Positions 1-6,480 are shown, counted from the stretch's first letter. The stretch is 12,997 nucleotides of DNA from Candidatus Yonathbacteria bacterium CG17_big_fil_post_rev_8_21_14_2_50_43_9 (GCA_002771015.1 PCUO01000026.1:1-12997), one strand, 5' to 3'. Notes: generated by a model from the letters alone, not told the origin. Made by a program: numbers and translations.

Positions 1-1
1 A

Positions 2-445
2 GTAACTCCTGGCGAGACTTTCCCTGTCGTCATAGGGGCTGGGGGAACTGGAATAAAGACAGGGTTTGCGGTTACGGGTCCACAACATGGAAACATCAGA
101 TATAATAGCCAAGGTACCTCTGGGTCTACTTCGTCATTTGGTTCAGGAAGTAGACTTGCTTCTGCTACTGGGGGCACAGGTGGTGTAGATTTTGATGCAT
201 ATTGCGATGGAGGCTCTTGCAATGGATTAATCTACTGTACCGCGGGGTGGACAGCATCTGGTGGAACTGCAACAAATGGAAATTTTTCTAATGTAGGCGG
301 TTCAGCTGGCGGGGGATGTAACGTAGGCACTGGTGGCGGTGCCGTTGGCGGTGAATCATTCGGCGCTGGAGGAAACGGCGGGCCATATGGCAACACATCA
401 CTCAATTATAGTGGAGGAAACGGCGCTGTGGTGGTTTCTTGGTAA
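2..445 (+). CDS. Glycine-rich surface/secreted-type protein (C-terminal part only)
   Basis: An open frame runs from the window edge to TAA at 443-445; its start lies outside the window, so 147 residues are visible. The fragment is very rich in Gly, Ser, Thr and Asn (many GG and GGG runs). It begins with VTPGETFPVVIGAGGTG and ends in GAVVVSW. This pairing of a PGE/T-x-V-x-(V/I)GAGG opening with a GAVVVSW-like end is typical of the glycine-rich domain of phage-tail-collar and bacterial surface or adhesin proteins, where the last strand closes the domain. Four Cys residues lie in the middle (two as CDGGSC, then IYCTAG and GGCNVG), which may form disulfides outside the cell. Function is inferred from composition only. 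No signal peptide can be judged because the N terminus is missing. The next gene starts 14 bases downstream and may share its transcript. Confidence 0.75.
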   Translation, partial: VTPGETFPVVIGAGGTGIKTGFAVTGPQHGNIRYNSQGTSGSTSSFGSGSRLASATGGTGGVDFDAYCDGGSCNGLIYCTAGWTASGGTATNGNFSNVGGSAGGGCNVGTGGGAVGGESFGAGGNGGPYGNTSLNYSGGNGAVVVSW

Positions 446-459
446 TTTCAAAATATTTT

Positions 460-1008
460 ATGGAAAATTCTACAATAAATAAAAGGGAGTGGGTCTTATG
501 GGGGATAGCGATCGCTAGCATTATGTTTTCGAGTTTTGCTGTGTGGCAAATGTATCTTTTGAAATTGGATATGATTGTCATCAATACCCGTACAGAGCGC
601 GCAGAAAAAGAGTTTAATTTGCGTGAGCAAACAGCTGTAAACTTTTCAGCACAATACCCAATCTCTGGGACGATAACAAAAATTGAGAAGAATCAGTGGA
701 CCGTTGAAGTAAAAATTGCGCAACCGCCGTCTAAACCATCTATTTTTTCAAAAGTTGGCGAGGAAAAACCTGTGGAGATTAAATATGACACTAAACAGTC
801 AATTATTTCTTTCTCCGACACGGTATCATTTTTAGGAAAGAAGAAAGAGGAGTTTGTTGTAGGAGATAAGATTACTGCTTATGCAATGGAGCCCATTATG
901 GACATAACGAAAGTAAGCGCGATGCGCGTGGAAACGCAAGGGTTCAAGCCGGGGATAGTAGAACCCGTTGAACAAGACGATTTGTCGGGAACATCGCTTC
1001 CTCAGTAA
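460..1008 (+). CDS. Single-pass membrane protein of unknown function
   Basis: 182 residues from the ATG at 460. A TTG at 439 is in frame but overlaps the stop of the previous gene, so ATG is preferred. No Shine-Dalgarno sequence is visible. Residues about 12-34 (VLWGIAIASIMFSSFAVWQM and following) form one hydrophobic helix after a short charged N terminus. A helical stretch with charged residues (INTRTERAEKEFNLREQ) follows, then a soluble beta-rich domain with the pattern SGTITKIEKNQWTVEVKI and later VGDKITAYAM, which resembles a small OB-like or DUF5666-like beta-barrel. That resemblance is weak. Orientation suggests a short cytoplasmic tail and an outside domain. It follows the glycine-rich gene by 14 bases and is followed by a terminator hairpin at 1022-1053, so the two genes probably form the end of one transcription unit. 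I do not recognise a named family with certainty. Confidence 0.8.
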   Translation: MENSTINKREWVLWGIAIASIMFSSFAVWQMYLLKLDMIVINTRTERAEKEFNLREQTAVNFSAQYPISGTITKIEKNQWTVEVKIAQPPSKPSIFSKVGEEKPVEIKYDTKQSIISFSDTVSFLGKKKEEFVVGDKITAYAMEPIMDITKVSAMRVETQGFKPGIVEPVEQDDLSGTSLPQ

Positions 1009-1021
1009 TAAGATAACATCT

Positions 1022-1053
1022 ACAAAACTCCAAGAAATTACTTGGGGTTTTGT
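1022..1053. terminator. Terminator-like hairpin between the membrane protein and the ATPase gene
   Basis: A 13-bp stem (1022-1034 with 1041-1053, one G-U pair) encloses the loop AAATTA. The left arm begins with an A run and the right arm ends with TTTTGT, so it could stop transcription in either direction. It lies 13 bases after the stop at 1008 and immediately before the ATPase promoter. Confidence 0.7.
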
Positions 1054-1061
1054 GTTATACT
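1053..1061 (+). promoter_or_regulatory. Extended -10 promoter of the ATPase gene
   Basis: TGT followed by TATACT (1056-1061) fits an extended -10 element. The ATG at 1071 is 9 bases after the hexamer, so the mRNA would have almost no leader. No convincing -35 is seen; the TG motif may compensate. The element overlaps the last base of the upstream hairpin. Confidence 0.6.
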
Positions 1062-1070
1062 TTTTGTTGT

Positions 1071-3821
1071 ATGAACCCTGAATACGGAACACTCGGCAAG
1101 CAGTTTAGGACACCAGAAGAGGAGGTGGTATATTTGCGCGCGCAAATTGTGGAAAAGGAACACGCGCTCGGCATTGCGCCTGGCTCGCCAGAGCGGACAC
1201 TTGAGGCGCGAACAGAGGTCGCGCGCGAGAAGGTGGAGGAGTACCGCGCTCGACCAGCAGAGTTAGTGCTGGATAGGAGCTACCAGATGAAGATTGATGA
1301 CATTGAAACCAATGTAGTGAAGCTTGGAGTGGAACACAAGCAGGCTGTTGACCAGCTGATGCAGATTGCGCAGGAAAAAGGAATCAAGAACGCGCTCGCA
1401 ATTCTAGAAAAATTAAATAATCCCCACATTGAGGACGATTTTCACAGAATGATAGTTCAGCTTCTTCTTGAGACTGGAGACTTCGCAGGAATTGCAAAAG
1501 ACAAGGAAGTCGCTCGCGCTTTAAAGATGCGTCTTTATGAAATTACGCTTCCCCCGATTGACGACAAGGGGCAAGAACGAAAGTTTGCTGACCTAGTTTC
1601 TGGGATGGAGAATTTTTTTGCTGGGATGCTCTCTATTGAAAATACAAAAGCAGGTTTTGGAGATGTAAAAAATTATTTCACGATAGAGCTCGCGCTTTCA
1701 AATTTTAGCGACCACATTGTATTTTATTCAGCAGTTCCGCTTGAACACGCAAACCTTTTTGAAAAGCAGGTGCTCGCTGTGTACCCAGACGCAAAAATAC
1801 GCGAGCACCGCGAGGACTACAATCCATTTAATGAAAACGGGGTGACCGTGGCTTCCTACGCGACATCAGGGGGCGAGACTGCGTACCCACTTCGCACTTT
1901 TGAGACATTCACACAGGATCCGCTAAATGTTTTGCTTTCTGCTTTTTCGAAAATAAATCGTGATGGCGAGGGTGTGGCGGTGCAGTTTGTTATTCGTCCA
2001 GCAGGAAATTCATTCAACTCTCACTATAAGTTTGTTTTGGATCAAATCAAAAAAGGAGTGAAGCCAAAGGACGCGCTAAAGAGTACAGGAGCTCAGCTAG
2101 CAGGGGAATTCGCGGATGCGGTAAAGGGAATGTTTTTTGCTCCAAAGGAAAAGAAGGAGGTAGTTTATGATGAGGAAACAAAAAACATAGGTGAAAAAAT
2201 TGCGTCGCCTATTGTAGACACAAATATTCGCATTATTGCGTCTGCGGATACTGACGTGCGCGCGGAGTCTATTTTGAACGAGCTTGAAAGCGCGTTTAAT
2301 CAGTTTGGGAAACCACAGGCGAATGAAATAAAATGGAAACGCGAAACAAAGGGCGCAAGCCTAATGGAGGCAATTTATCGCTACACATTCAGAATGTTTA
2401 ATGAAAAGGAAAGTTTCCCTTTAAACCTTAGGGAGATTGCTACAATGTTTCATTTCCCTGTTACAGCTACATCCTCGTCAGAGCTTAAAGAAGCAAGGGC
2501 AGGAGGGGCACCAGCGCCCACAGAGATGTCACCAGATGGGATTATTCTCGGGAAAAATATTTACCACAACAAAGAAACGCTTGTGCGTCTCGGGCGCGAG
2601 GAGCGTGTGCGCCACATGTACGTCATCGGTCAGACTGGTGTTGGTAAGTCAGTTTTCTTGAGGAATATGATCATGCAGGACATAAAGAATGGCGATGGAG
2701 TGTGCTTTATAGACCCACACGGTAACGATGTTCAGGATATCCTCGCCCTCATTCCTCCTGAGCGCGCGGATGATGTGATTTATTTTGACCCTTCGTACAC
2801 CGCGCGTCCCATGGGGCTCAATATGCTCGAATATGATGAGCGTTTCCCAGAGCAGAAAACATTTGTCGTGAATGAAATGATGGGTATTTTTAGCCAACTT
2901 TTTGATATGAAAGTTGGCGGTGGCGCGATGTTTGAGCTTTATTTCAGAAATGCTGCCGCCCTTGTGATGGAGGACACGGCATCTGGTAGCACGCTCCTAG
3001 AAATCACTCGCGTACTTTCTGACAAAACCTTTCGCGATATGAAGCTCGCAAAATGCAAGAACCCAATTATTTTGCAATTCTGGGCGAGTGCGGAAAAAAC
3101 GACTGGAGATCAAGGGCTTGCAAACTTCGTGCCGTACATCTCAAGCAAGTTTGACCCGTTTATTTCTAATGAAATTATGCGCCCTGTCGTGCTTCAGCAA
3201 AAGTCCTCGTTCAATTTTAGGCAGATTATGGACGACAAAAAGATTCTCCTGGTGAATCTTTCAAAAGGACGCTTGGGCGACATCAACGCTAATCTTATTG
3301 GGCTCGTGCTTATCGGCAAGATTACGATGGCTGCGCTCTCTCGTGTTGATATGTTTGGCACAGGGAAAAAGCCAAATGACTTCTATTTATATATTGACGA
3401 GTTTTATAACTTTACCACCCCATCTATTGCGACTATCCTATCTGAGGCACGTAAGTATCGTTTGGGACTGACAGTAGCGCATCAATTTATCGCTCAACTT
3501 TCGGATAATATTAAAAATGCGGTGTTTGGAAACGTTGGCAATATGGCAGTATTTCGTGTCAGTGTAGAGGATGCAGAATTTCTTGAGAAGAAATTCGCGC
3601 CGACATTTACCGCGCAGGATATTATGAAACTCGACAACATCAATGCTTACGTGAGCATGCTTGTGAACGGGCAGCCATCAAAGCCATTTAATATCACAGC
3701 ACTCACGCCAGAACAGGGAAACCCAGAAATGGCCGAACAGCTAAAACAACTCTCATATCTAAAATACGGCGCCCCACGCGAGGAAGTAGAAGCAGAGATT
3801 ATGGGTAGGTATCGCGCGTAA
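1071..3821 (+). CDS. Type IV secretion/conjugation-type P-loop ATPase (VirB4/VirD4/TraG-like)
   Basis: 916 residues from ATG 1071. A TTG at 1050 would add seven residues (MCYTFCC) but lies in the terminator hairpin and is rejected. Residues 1-70 are charged and likely helical. Residues about 150-490 form a large domain without clear motifs. The ATPase core follows: Walker A GQTGVGKS at 520-527, IDPHG at 547-551 just after it, a Walker B-type YIDEFYNF with D776/E777, and an AHQF motif near 804-807 like the sensor motif of the TraG/VirD4 and HerA/VirB4 group. These proteins are hexameric motors that move DNA or protein substrates, or energise pilus or secretion assembly, at the inner membrane. 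No transmembrane helix is visible, unlike classical VirD4 coupling proteins, so a soluble VirB4/HerA-like motor of the kind common in Patescibacteria is more likely. The upstream neighbours are surface or membrane proteins, which fits an envelope role. No relaxase or other secretion genes are visible here. Confidence 0.88.
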   Translation: MNPEYGTLGKQFRTPEEEVVYLRAQIVEKEHALGIAPGSPERTLEARTEVAREKVEEYRARPAELVLDRSYQMKIDDIETNVVKLGVEHKQAVDQLMQIAQEKGIKNALAILEKLNNPHIEDDFHRMIVQLLLETGDFAGIAKDKEVARALKMRLYEITLPPIDDKGQERKFADLVSGMENFFAGMLSIENTKAGFGDVKNYFTIELALSNFSDHIVFYSAVPLEHANLFEKQVLAVYPDAKIREHREDYNPFNENGVTVASYATSGGETAYPLRTFETFTQDPLNVLLSAFSKINRDGEGVAVQFVIRPAGNSFNSHYKFVLDQIKKGVKPKDALKSTGAQLAGEFADAVKGMFFAPKEKKEVVYDEETKNIGEKIASPIVDTNIRIIASADTDVRAESILNELESAFNQFGKPQANEIKWKRETKGASLMEAIYRYTFRMFNEKESFPLNLREIATMFHFPVTATSSSELKEARAGGAPAPTEMSPDGIILGKNIYHNKETLVRLGREERVRHMYVIGQTGVGKSVFLRNMIMQDIKNGDGVCFIDPHGNDVQDILALIPPERADDVIYFDPSYTARPMGLNMLEYDERFPEQKTFVVNEMMGIFSQLFDMKVGGGAMFELYFRNAAALVMEDTASGSTLLEITRVLSDKTFRDMKLAKCKNPIILQFWASAEKTTGDQGLANFVPYISSKFDPFISNEIMRPVVLQQKSSFNFRQIMDDKKILLVNLSKGRLGDINANLIGLVLIGKITMAALSRVDMFGTGKKPNDFYLYIDEFYNFTTPSIATILSEARKYRLGLTVAHQFIAQLSDNIKNAVFGNVGNMAVFRVSVEDAEFLEKKFAPTFTAQDIMKLDNINAYVSMLVNGQPSKPFNITALTPEQGNPEMAEQLKQLSYLKYGAPREEVEAEIMGRYRA

Positions 3822-3838
3822 TCTGTAGGGTTTGAAAA

Positions 3839-3844
3839 TATAAT
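3839..3844 (+). promoter_or_regulatory. Consensus -10 (TATAAT) of the S51 peptidase gene
   Basis: A perfect TATAAT ends exactly 6 bases before the ATG at 3851. The start codon therefore falls at the expected transcription start, implying a leaderless mRNA. No good -35 was found. Confidence 0.65.
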
Positions 3845-3850
3845 AAAAAA

Positions 3851-4558
3851 ATGAAACTTCTCCTCACCTCAAATGGCTTTACAGATTCGTCGATTGAACA
3901 GGCATTTTTAGAGATGACTAACAATAGAACAGATCTCAAGGTTGCCATAATTCCAACCGCTAGTGATCCTATTGAGTGGGTGCCAGAAAAGGAAGGTAGT
4001 AAAGAGTATGTTCCAAGATTAATTCCTGAGAGAAAGGAAAAGAATGCTGGATGGCTAAATAATTATAAAGGAGAGTGGGAAGAAAAAGGTTTCGATGTGG
4101 TGATCGCAGATTTGAAGGAAGAGCCAGAAAAAATAAAAGAAAAATTAGAGAGCGTTGATGTTATAGATGTTACGGGTGGCGATGTAAATTATTTGCTCGA
4201 CTGGGCAAAGAAATCTAAATTAGATACATATCTAAAAGACTTACTTGGTAGAGGGGTTGTGTATGTTGGAACAAGTGCAGGAAGTGGTCTGCTCGTGCCA
4301 GATATTGGCCTTACTTGGTGGGAAACTGATATGTCGATGGATCATGTTGGGTTTGGTATCGTTGATTTTATAGTGATCCCTCATCAAAAAGAAAGTGACG
4401 AAAGAACAAATGTAGAAAATCTGACCAAGCGCAAGAAGCATCTGCAATCAGTAATTAATTTCCCGTGGAAAGTATATTTACTTCAAGACGGACAAGCGAT
4501 TAAAGTTATTGGTGATAATATTGAGCATATTGGATCAGGAGCAAAAAAATTTATTTAG
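3851..4558 (+). CDS. Peptidase S51 family protein (dipeptidase E-like)
   Basis: 235 residues. The family uses a Ser-His-Asp/Glu triad on a class I glutamine amidotransferase-like fold. Known members are aspartyl dipeptidase PepE and cyanophycinase. Visible marks: an N-terminal strand LLLTSNGF, IIPTAS at 34-39, VTGGDVNYLL at 107-116 (the usual GG(N/D) turn), and the nucleophile elbow GTSAGS at 140-145 with Ser142. D160 (in WETDMSM) and H178 (in VIPHQ) are at about the same distances from Ser as Asp135 and His157 in E. coli PepE. Length fits the family (about 230). No signal peptide, so it is cytoplasmic. Substrate cannot be set from sequence: it may cleave Asp-Xaa dipeptides or act on another peptide. 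It appears to be a single-gene unit with its own leaderless promoter, and the next promoter starts right after its stop. Residues 40-80 are charged and may be a lineage-specific insertion. Confidence 0.88.
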   Translation: MKLLLTSNGFTDSSIEQAFLEMTNNRTDLKVAIIPTASDPIEWVPEKEGSKEYVPRLIPERKEKNAGWLNNYKGEWEEKGFDVVIADLKEEPEKIKEKLESVDVIDVTGGDVNYLLDWAKKSKLDTYLKDLLGRGVVYVGTSAGSGLLVPDIGLTWWETDMSMDHVGFGIVDFIVIPHQKESDERTNVENLTKRKKHLQSVINFPWKVYLLQDGQAIKVIGDNIEHIGSGAKKFI

Positions 4559-4564
4559 TTGCGC

Positions 4565-4592
4565 TTGACAAAAACTATCCAAAGTATATACT
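4565..4592 (+). promoter_or_regulatory. Consensus -35/-10 promoter of the toxin-antitoxin operon
   Basis: TTGACA (4565-4570), a 16-base spacer, then TATACT (4587-4592). The antitoxin ATG at 4599 lies 6 bases after the -10, so the message is predicted to be leaderless. This is the strongest full promoter in the window. Confidence 0.8.
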
Positions 4593-4593
4593 T
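4582..4593. promoter_or_regulatory. Palindromic operator candidate for the antitoxin
   Basis: AAGTATATACTT is a perfect 12-bp palindrome that covers the -10 hexamer. RelB/DinJ antitoxins are ribbon-helix-helix dimers that bind such short palindromes and repress their own promoter, so this is the natural operator. Assignment is inference from position and symmetry. Confidence 0.55.
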
Positions 4594-4598
4594 ACGGT

Positions 4599-4880
4599 AT
4601 GAAAACAGCAATGATTAACATCAAGACCGATAAGGCGGTTAAAGAGGAAGCTCAAAAGCTTGCTGCGGAGCTTGGGTTTTCTTTGTCTGCGCTCGTGACA
4701 GCGTCGCTCAAGCAGTTTGTTCGCACTCGCGAGGTGCAGTTTTCTGCTGCTTATCGCATGACGCCGTATCTTGAGGGGGTAATAGAAGAAGTTGAAAAAG
4801 ATATTAAGGCAAAGAAAAATATTTCTCCTGCGTTTACGAATGCACGTGAAGCGTCTGCTTACTTACGAAAATTAGCATAA
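4599..4880 (+). CDS. RelB/DinJ-family antitoxin (ribbon-helix-helix)
   Basis: 93 residues. The first strand (TAMINIKTDKAVKEEAQKLA) followed by ELGFSLSALVTASLKQFVRT is the ribbon-helix-helix pattern of RelB/DinJ antitoxins: a beta strand for DNA contacts, then two helices with the LGxS(L/I)S turn. The C-terminal part (residues about 50-93) is charged and would wrap the toxin. Length matches DinJ-type proteins (80-100). The start ATG at 4599 is 6 bases after a consensus -10 with no room for a ribosome-binding site. The toxin gene follows after 6 bases, giving the usual antitoxin-first order. Expected role: neutralise the ribosome-associated mRNA interferase encoded next and, as dimer or complex, repress the operon through the palindrome at 4582-4593. 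Confidence 0.88.
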   Translation: MKTAMINIKTDKAVKEEAQKLAAELGFSLSALVTASLKQFVRTREVQFSAAYRMTPYLEGVIEEVEKDIKAKKNISPAFTNAREASAYLRKLA

Positions 4881-4886
4881 GGTCAC

Positions 4887-5153
4887 ATGAAAGTATTTTT
4901 CCATAAGCATTTTCGTAAACGATTTGCCAAATTACCAAGCAAGATAAAAGATAAGTTTGATATCCAGCTAGAGCTTTTTTACAAAAATCTCCACGACGAA
5001 AGACTAAACAACCACGAGCTTCATGGAAAATACATTAACCACAGAAGTATAAACGTGACGGGCGACATTCGTGCAGTTTACAGAAAAACAGACACGGTCA
5101 TGGGTAGCGTACTCTTCGTTGATATTGGCACGCATCCGGAATTGTACTCGTAA
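4887..5153 (+). CDS. RelE/YafQ-type toxin (putative mRNA interferase)
   Basis: 88 residues, the usual size for RelE/YafQ/ParE-fold toxins. Features seen: a basic N-terminal helical region (KHFRKRFAKLPSKIKDKF), the family motif HELHG at 43-47, the strand GDIRAVYR at 59-66 and the ending IGTHPELYS at 80-88. In YafQ-type toxins the late His (here H83 in GTHPELY) and the Arg of the GDIR strand (R62) take part in mRNA cleavage at the ribosomal A site; both are present, so the toxin looks intact. It starts 6 bases after the antitoxin stop, with a weak AAGG at 4879-4882, one of the few possible Shine-Dalgarno traces here. A ParE-like gyrase toxin is less likely given the HELxG...GTHxELY signature, but activity is inferred. 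Confidence 0.87.
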   Translation: MKVFFHKHFRKRFAKLPSKIKDKFDIQLELFYKNLHDERLNNHELHGKYINHRSINVTGDIRAVYRKTDTVMGSVLFVDIGTHPELYS

Positions 5154-5154
5154 T

Positions 5155-5183
5155 TTGCCCGCTCGTGGATTTTTTGCTAGGAT
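5155..5183 (+). promoter_or_regulatory. Candidate promoter of the ndk leader
   Basis: TTGCCC (5155-5160), a 17-base spacer ending in TGC, then TAGGAT (5178-5183) as an extended -10. Transcription would start near 5190, ahead of the folded leader. A TAATAG at 5194-5199 is an alternative -10 that would start the RNA almost exactly at the first base of stem P1 (5209). Confidence 0.45.
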
Positions 5184-5208
5184 GTCCCTATCTTAATAGT
5201 TAATAATT

Positions 5209-5309
5209 GAGCGAGGCGGTGGATTATCAAACCCAGTTAAATCCTGCAGAGCAGGGATTTCTTTCAGAAATCATTTAACCGGGTGACGATTTTAATAGTC
5301 GCTTTGCTC
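5209..5309 (+). ncRNA. Structured leader RNA upstream of ndk (candidate cis-regulatory element)
   Basis: The 101-nt segment folds almost completely. P1 is 12 bp (5209-5220 with 5298-5309, four G-U pairs). An asymmetric internal loop follows (5221-5230 and 5285-5297). P2 is 12 positions (5231-5242 with 5273-5284, one A-C mismatch). P3 is a 5-bp triloop hairpin (5243-5255, loop AGA) and P4 a 7-bp triloop hairpin (5256-5272, loop TTC). P2, P3 and P4 meet with no unpaired base, forming a perfect three-way junction. The purine-rich internal loop between P1 and P2 is the obvious place for conserved or ligand-contacting bases. It ends 14 bases before the ndk ATG. I do not recognise a known riboswitch. 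It could be a ligand sensor, a protein-binding leader or a separate small RNA. The folding is read from sequence; function is inference. Confidence 0.6.
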
Positions 5310-5323
5310 CTTGAAAATCAATC

Positions 5324-5800
5324 ATGGCACATCCAAAAGAAGAACAGGTACTTATTATTGTAAAGCCGGATGCAATCCAGCGTGGGCTTTTAGGGGAGAT
5401 TACCACTCGCTTTGAGCGAAAGGGACTCAAAATTGCGGGAATGAAAATGATTGAGCTTGAAGACGCTCTTTTGGAGGCGCATTATTCTCATATCGCTGAC
5501 AAGCCATTCTTCGCTGGGATCAAGGCGTTTATGAAGGCATCTCCTGTTGTGGTGATGGTTCTATCCGGCATTAACGCGGTGTCCGCAACACGCATAATCG
5601 TCGGACCCACAAAGGGATACGATGCAGACGCAGGGAGCATTCGCGGTGACTTGTCGCTCTCTATTCAGTCAAATGTTGTACACTCATCAGACTCTGTAGA
5701 GAATGGGAAAGCCGAGGTGGCGCGCTTCTTCAAGAAGGATGAGATTTTTGATTACAAGAAATCGAACTTTGACTATGTTTACGCAGACGAGGCCTTCTAA
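5324..5800 (+). CDS. ndk: Nucleoside diphosphate kinase
   Basis: 158 residues. Ndk transfers the gamma phosphate of an NTP to an NDP through a phosphohistidine and balances nucleotide pools. Marks seen: LIIVKPDAIQRGLLGEI at 10-26 (Lys14 in the VKPDA motif), the FERKGLKIAGMKM segment, a SGINAVSATRIIVGPT segment (80-96), the RGDL motif at 107-110 and the active-site strand NVVHSSDS at 117-124 with His120. The usual motif is HGSDS or HASDS; Ser in place of Gly/Ala is mild variation. A few residues longer than common bacterial forms (about 140-150), mainly at the N terminus and the end. The start ATG lacks a Shine-Dalgarno sequence and lies 14 bases after a strongly folded leader, so expression may be controlled there. 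Ndk often matters in reduced genomes that salvage nucleotides. A structured repeat abuts its stop codon with no gap. Confidence 0.97.
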   Translation: MAHPKEEQVLIIVKPDAIQRGLLGEITTRFERKGLKIAGMKMIELEDALLEAHYSHIADKPFFAGIKAFMKASPVVVMVLSGINAVSATRIIVGPTKGYDADAGSIRGDLSLSIQSNVVHSSDSVENGKAEVARFFKKDEIFDYKKSNFDYVYADEAF

Positions 5801-5923
5801 GTAATTACCCACACATCCTCATCTACTTTGTTGCGGACACGTTATTTTTCGTCATCATAGCCAATGTATGACTCCAAAAAATAACGTGTCCGCGCCTCGT
5901 ATCTGAGGCGTGTGAGCAATTAC
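5801..5923 (+). repeat. Structured intergenic repeat, copy 1 (conserved arms, variable perfect stem)
   Basis: The 123-bp element begins on the base after the ndk stop. The outer stem pairs GTAATT with AATTAC and CCCAC with GTGAG. The inner stem is a perfect 17 bp (5833-5849 with 5877-5893). The loop region 5850-5876 carries a CATA-N7-TATG mini-hairpin (5856-5870). The right arm 5892-5917 contains a local GCCTC...GAGGC hairpin. It matches copies 2 and 3 in both arms and in the loop, but the inner stem sequence is unrelated to theirs. No T run follows the stem on either strand, so it is not a simple terminator. Confidence 0.85.
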
Positions 5924-5940
5924 TTGATTACAGAGACCTT

Positions 5941-6076
5941 GCCCCTACACCTATCCTCGCATTGCTTTTGTTCTGCCAGCTTAAAAACAAAAGGTTTTAT
6001 ATAGTTAGTGGGGACAGATACTTCATCATAGATAAAATCCCCAAAAGCAGAACAATGCGAGGATAGGTGTTGGGGC
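5941..6076. repeat. Long inverted repeat with 30-bp arms
   Basis: Arms 5941-5976 and 6047-6076 are complementary over 30 positions, with one T-T mismatch and a 6-base insertion (CTTTTG) in the left arm. They enclose about 70 bases, which hold an inner pairing of GGTTTTAT (5993-6000) with ATAAAATC (6032-6039). No coding potential and no clear flanking target duplication. It is not related in sequence to the three-copy repeat beside it. The 76 bases to 6152 are AT-rich with short TTGCAA motifs and nothing else recognisable. Confidence 0.7.
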
Positions 6077-6152
6077 TTGCGTCACGCTTTGTTTTTGTTT
6101 TGTAATGAATTTGCAATGTTGCAAAAAATATATTGCAGGTGTAGAGTGAATG

Positions 6153-6308
6153 TAGGGTTATTGGAAGTATTGTCTCCTAAATTATTGACAAGGGAGCTCT
6201 ATATTCTCACATACCAATTTTTGCTGATAATTTTTGTCAGCAAAAATTGGTATGTGGTTGCGGGCACCCACCTGGATTTATCCAGAGTCAATACATTCAG
6301 TAGCCCTA
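6153..6308. repeat. Two-tier palindromic element (imperfect outer stem, perfect 20-bp inner stem)
   Basis: Outer stem: 6153-6172 pairs with 6289-6308 over 20 positions with G-U pairs and one A-A mismatch. Inner stem: 6208-6227 with 6237-6256, 20 bp without mismatch, loop of 9 bases. Between the two on the right, CTGGA...TCCAG (6272-6285) forms a local hairpin. The layout copies that of the neighbouring repeat family, but the sequence is different. Followed directly by a terminator at 6312. Confidence 0.7.
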
Positions 6309-6311
6309 GGT

Positions 6312-6344
6312 AAAAGCCTCTGTACCCCTGTGCAGAGGCTTTTT
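6312..6344. terminator. Rho-independent terminator (bidirectional)
   Basis: AAAAGCCTCTG (6312-6322) pairs perfectly with CAGAGGCTTTT (6333-6343) across a 10-base loop, with T run 6340-6344. It ends transcription entering the repeat-rich gap, possibly from ndk, whose stop is 500 bases upstream with no better terminator in between. Confidence 0.85.
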
Positions 6345-6345
6345 C

Positions 6346-6475
6346 AATGTAACTGTTCACCGCATCCCCATCTACTTTGCTGCGGGAATATAATTTTTTG
6401 TCACCATAACAAAAGTATGTCTCCAAAAAATTATATTCCCGCGCCTCGTATCTGTGGCTCGTGAGCAGTTGCATT
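6346..6475 (+). repeat. Structured intergenic repeat, copy 2
   Basis: The outer stem of 15 bp is fully paired (6346-6360 with 6461-6475, G-U pairs allowed). The inner stem is a perfect 18 bp (6382-6399 with 6425-6442). The 25-base loop holds CATA-N7-TATG. The right arm 6441-6466 differs from copy 1 at 3 of 26 positions, and the left arm shares ATCTACTTTG. The inner stem shares no sequence with copy 1 beyond its GC base and T run. It starts 2 bases after the terminator and ends 6 bases before the extended -10 of the next gene. Confidence 0.85.
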
Positions 6476-6480
6476 CAATA

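Noticed and set aside
439..459. TTG start for the single-pass membrane protein
   Set aside because: It would overlap the stop codon of the upstream gene; the ATG at 460 gives a normal short N terminus before the membrane helix.
5209..5309. tRNA or a known riboswitch class upstream of ndk
   Set aside because: No T-loop, anticodon arm or CCA-type acceptor pattern, and the conserved motifs I know for TPP, cobalamin, SAM, THF, purine or guanidine riboswitches are not present; kept as an unassigned structured RNA.
5801..5923. Simple rho-independent terminator for ndk
   Set aside because: The stem is strong, but no T run follows it on the plus strand and its arms are conserved with other copies; the real terminator motif is at 6312-6344.
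6077..6474. Several open frames of 76-91 codons on both strands in the gene-free gap
   Set aside because: They read through inverted repeats, the terminator and repeat copy 2; the residues encoded by the two arms mirror the palindrome rather than a protein.
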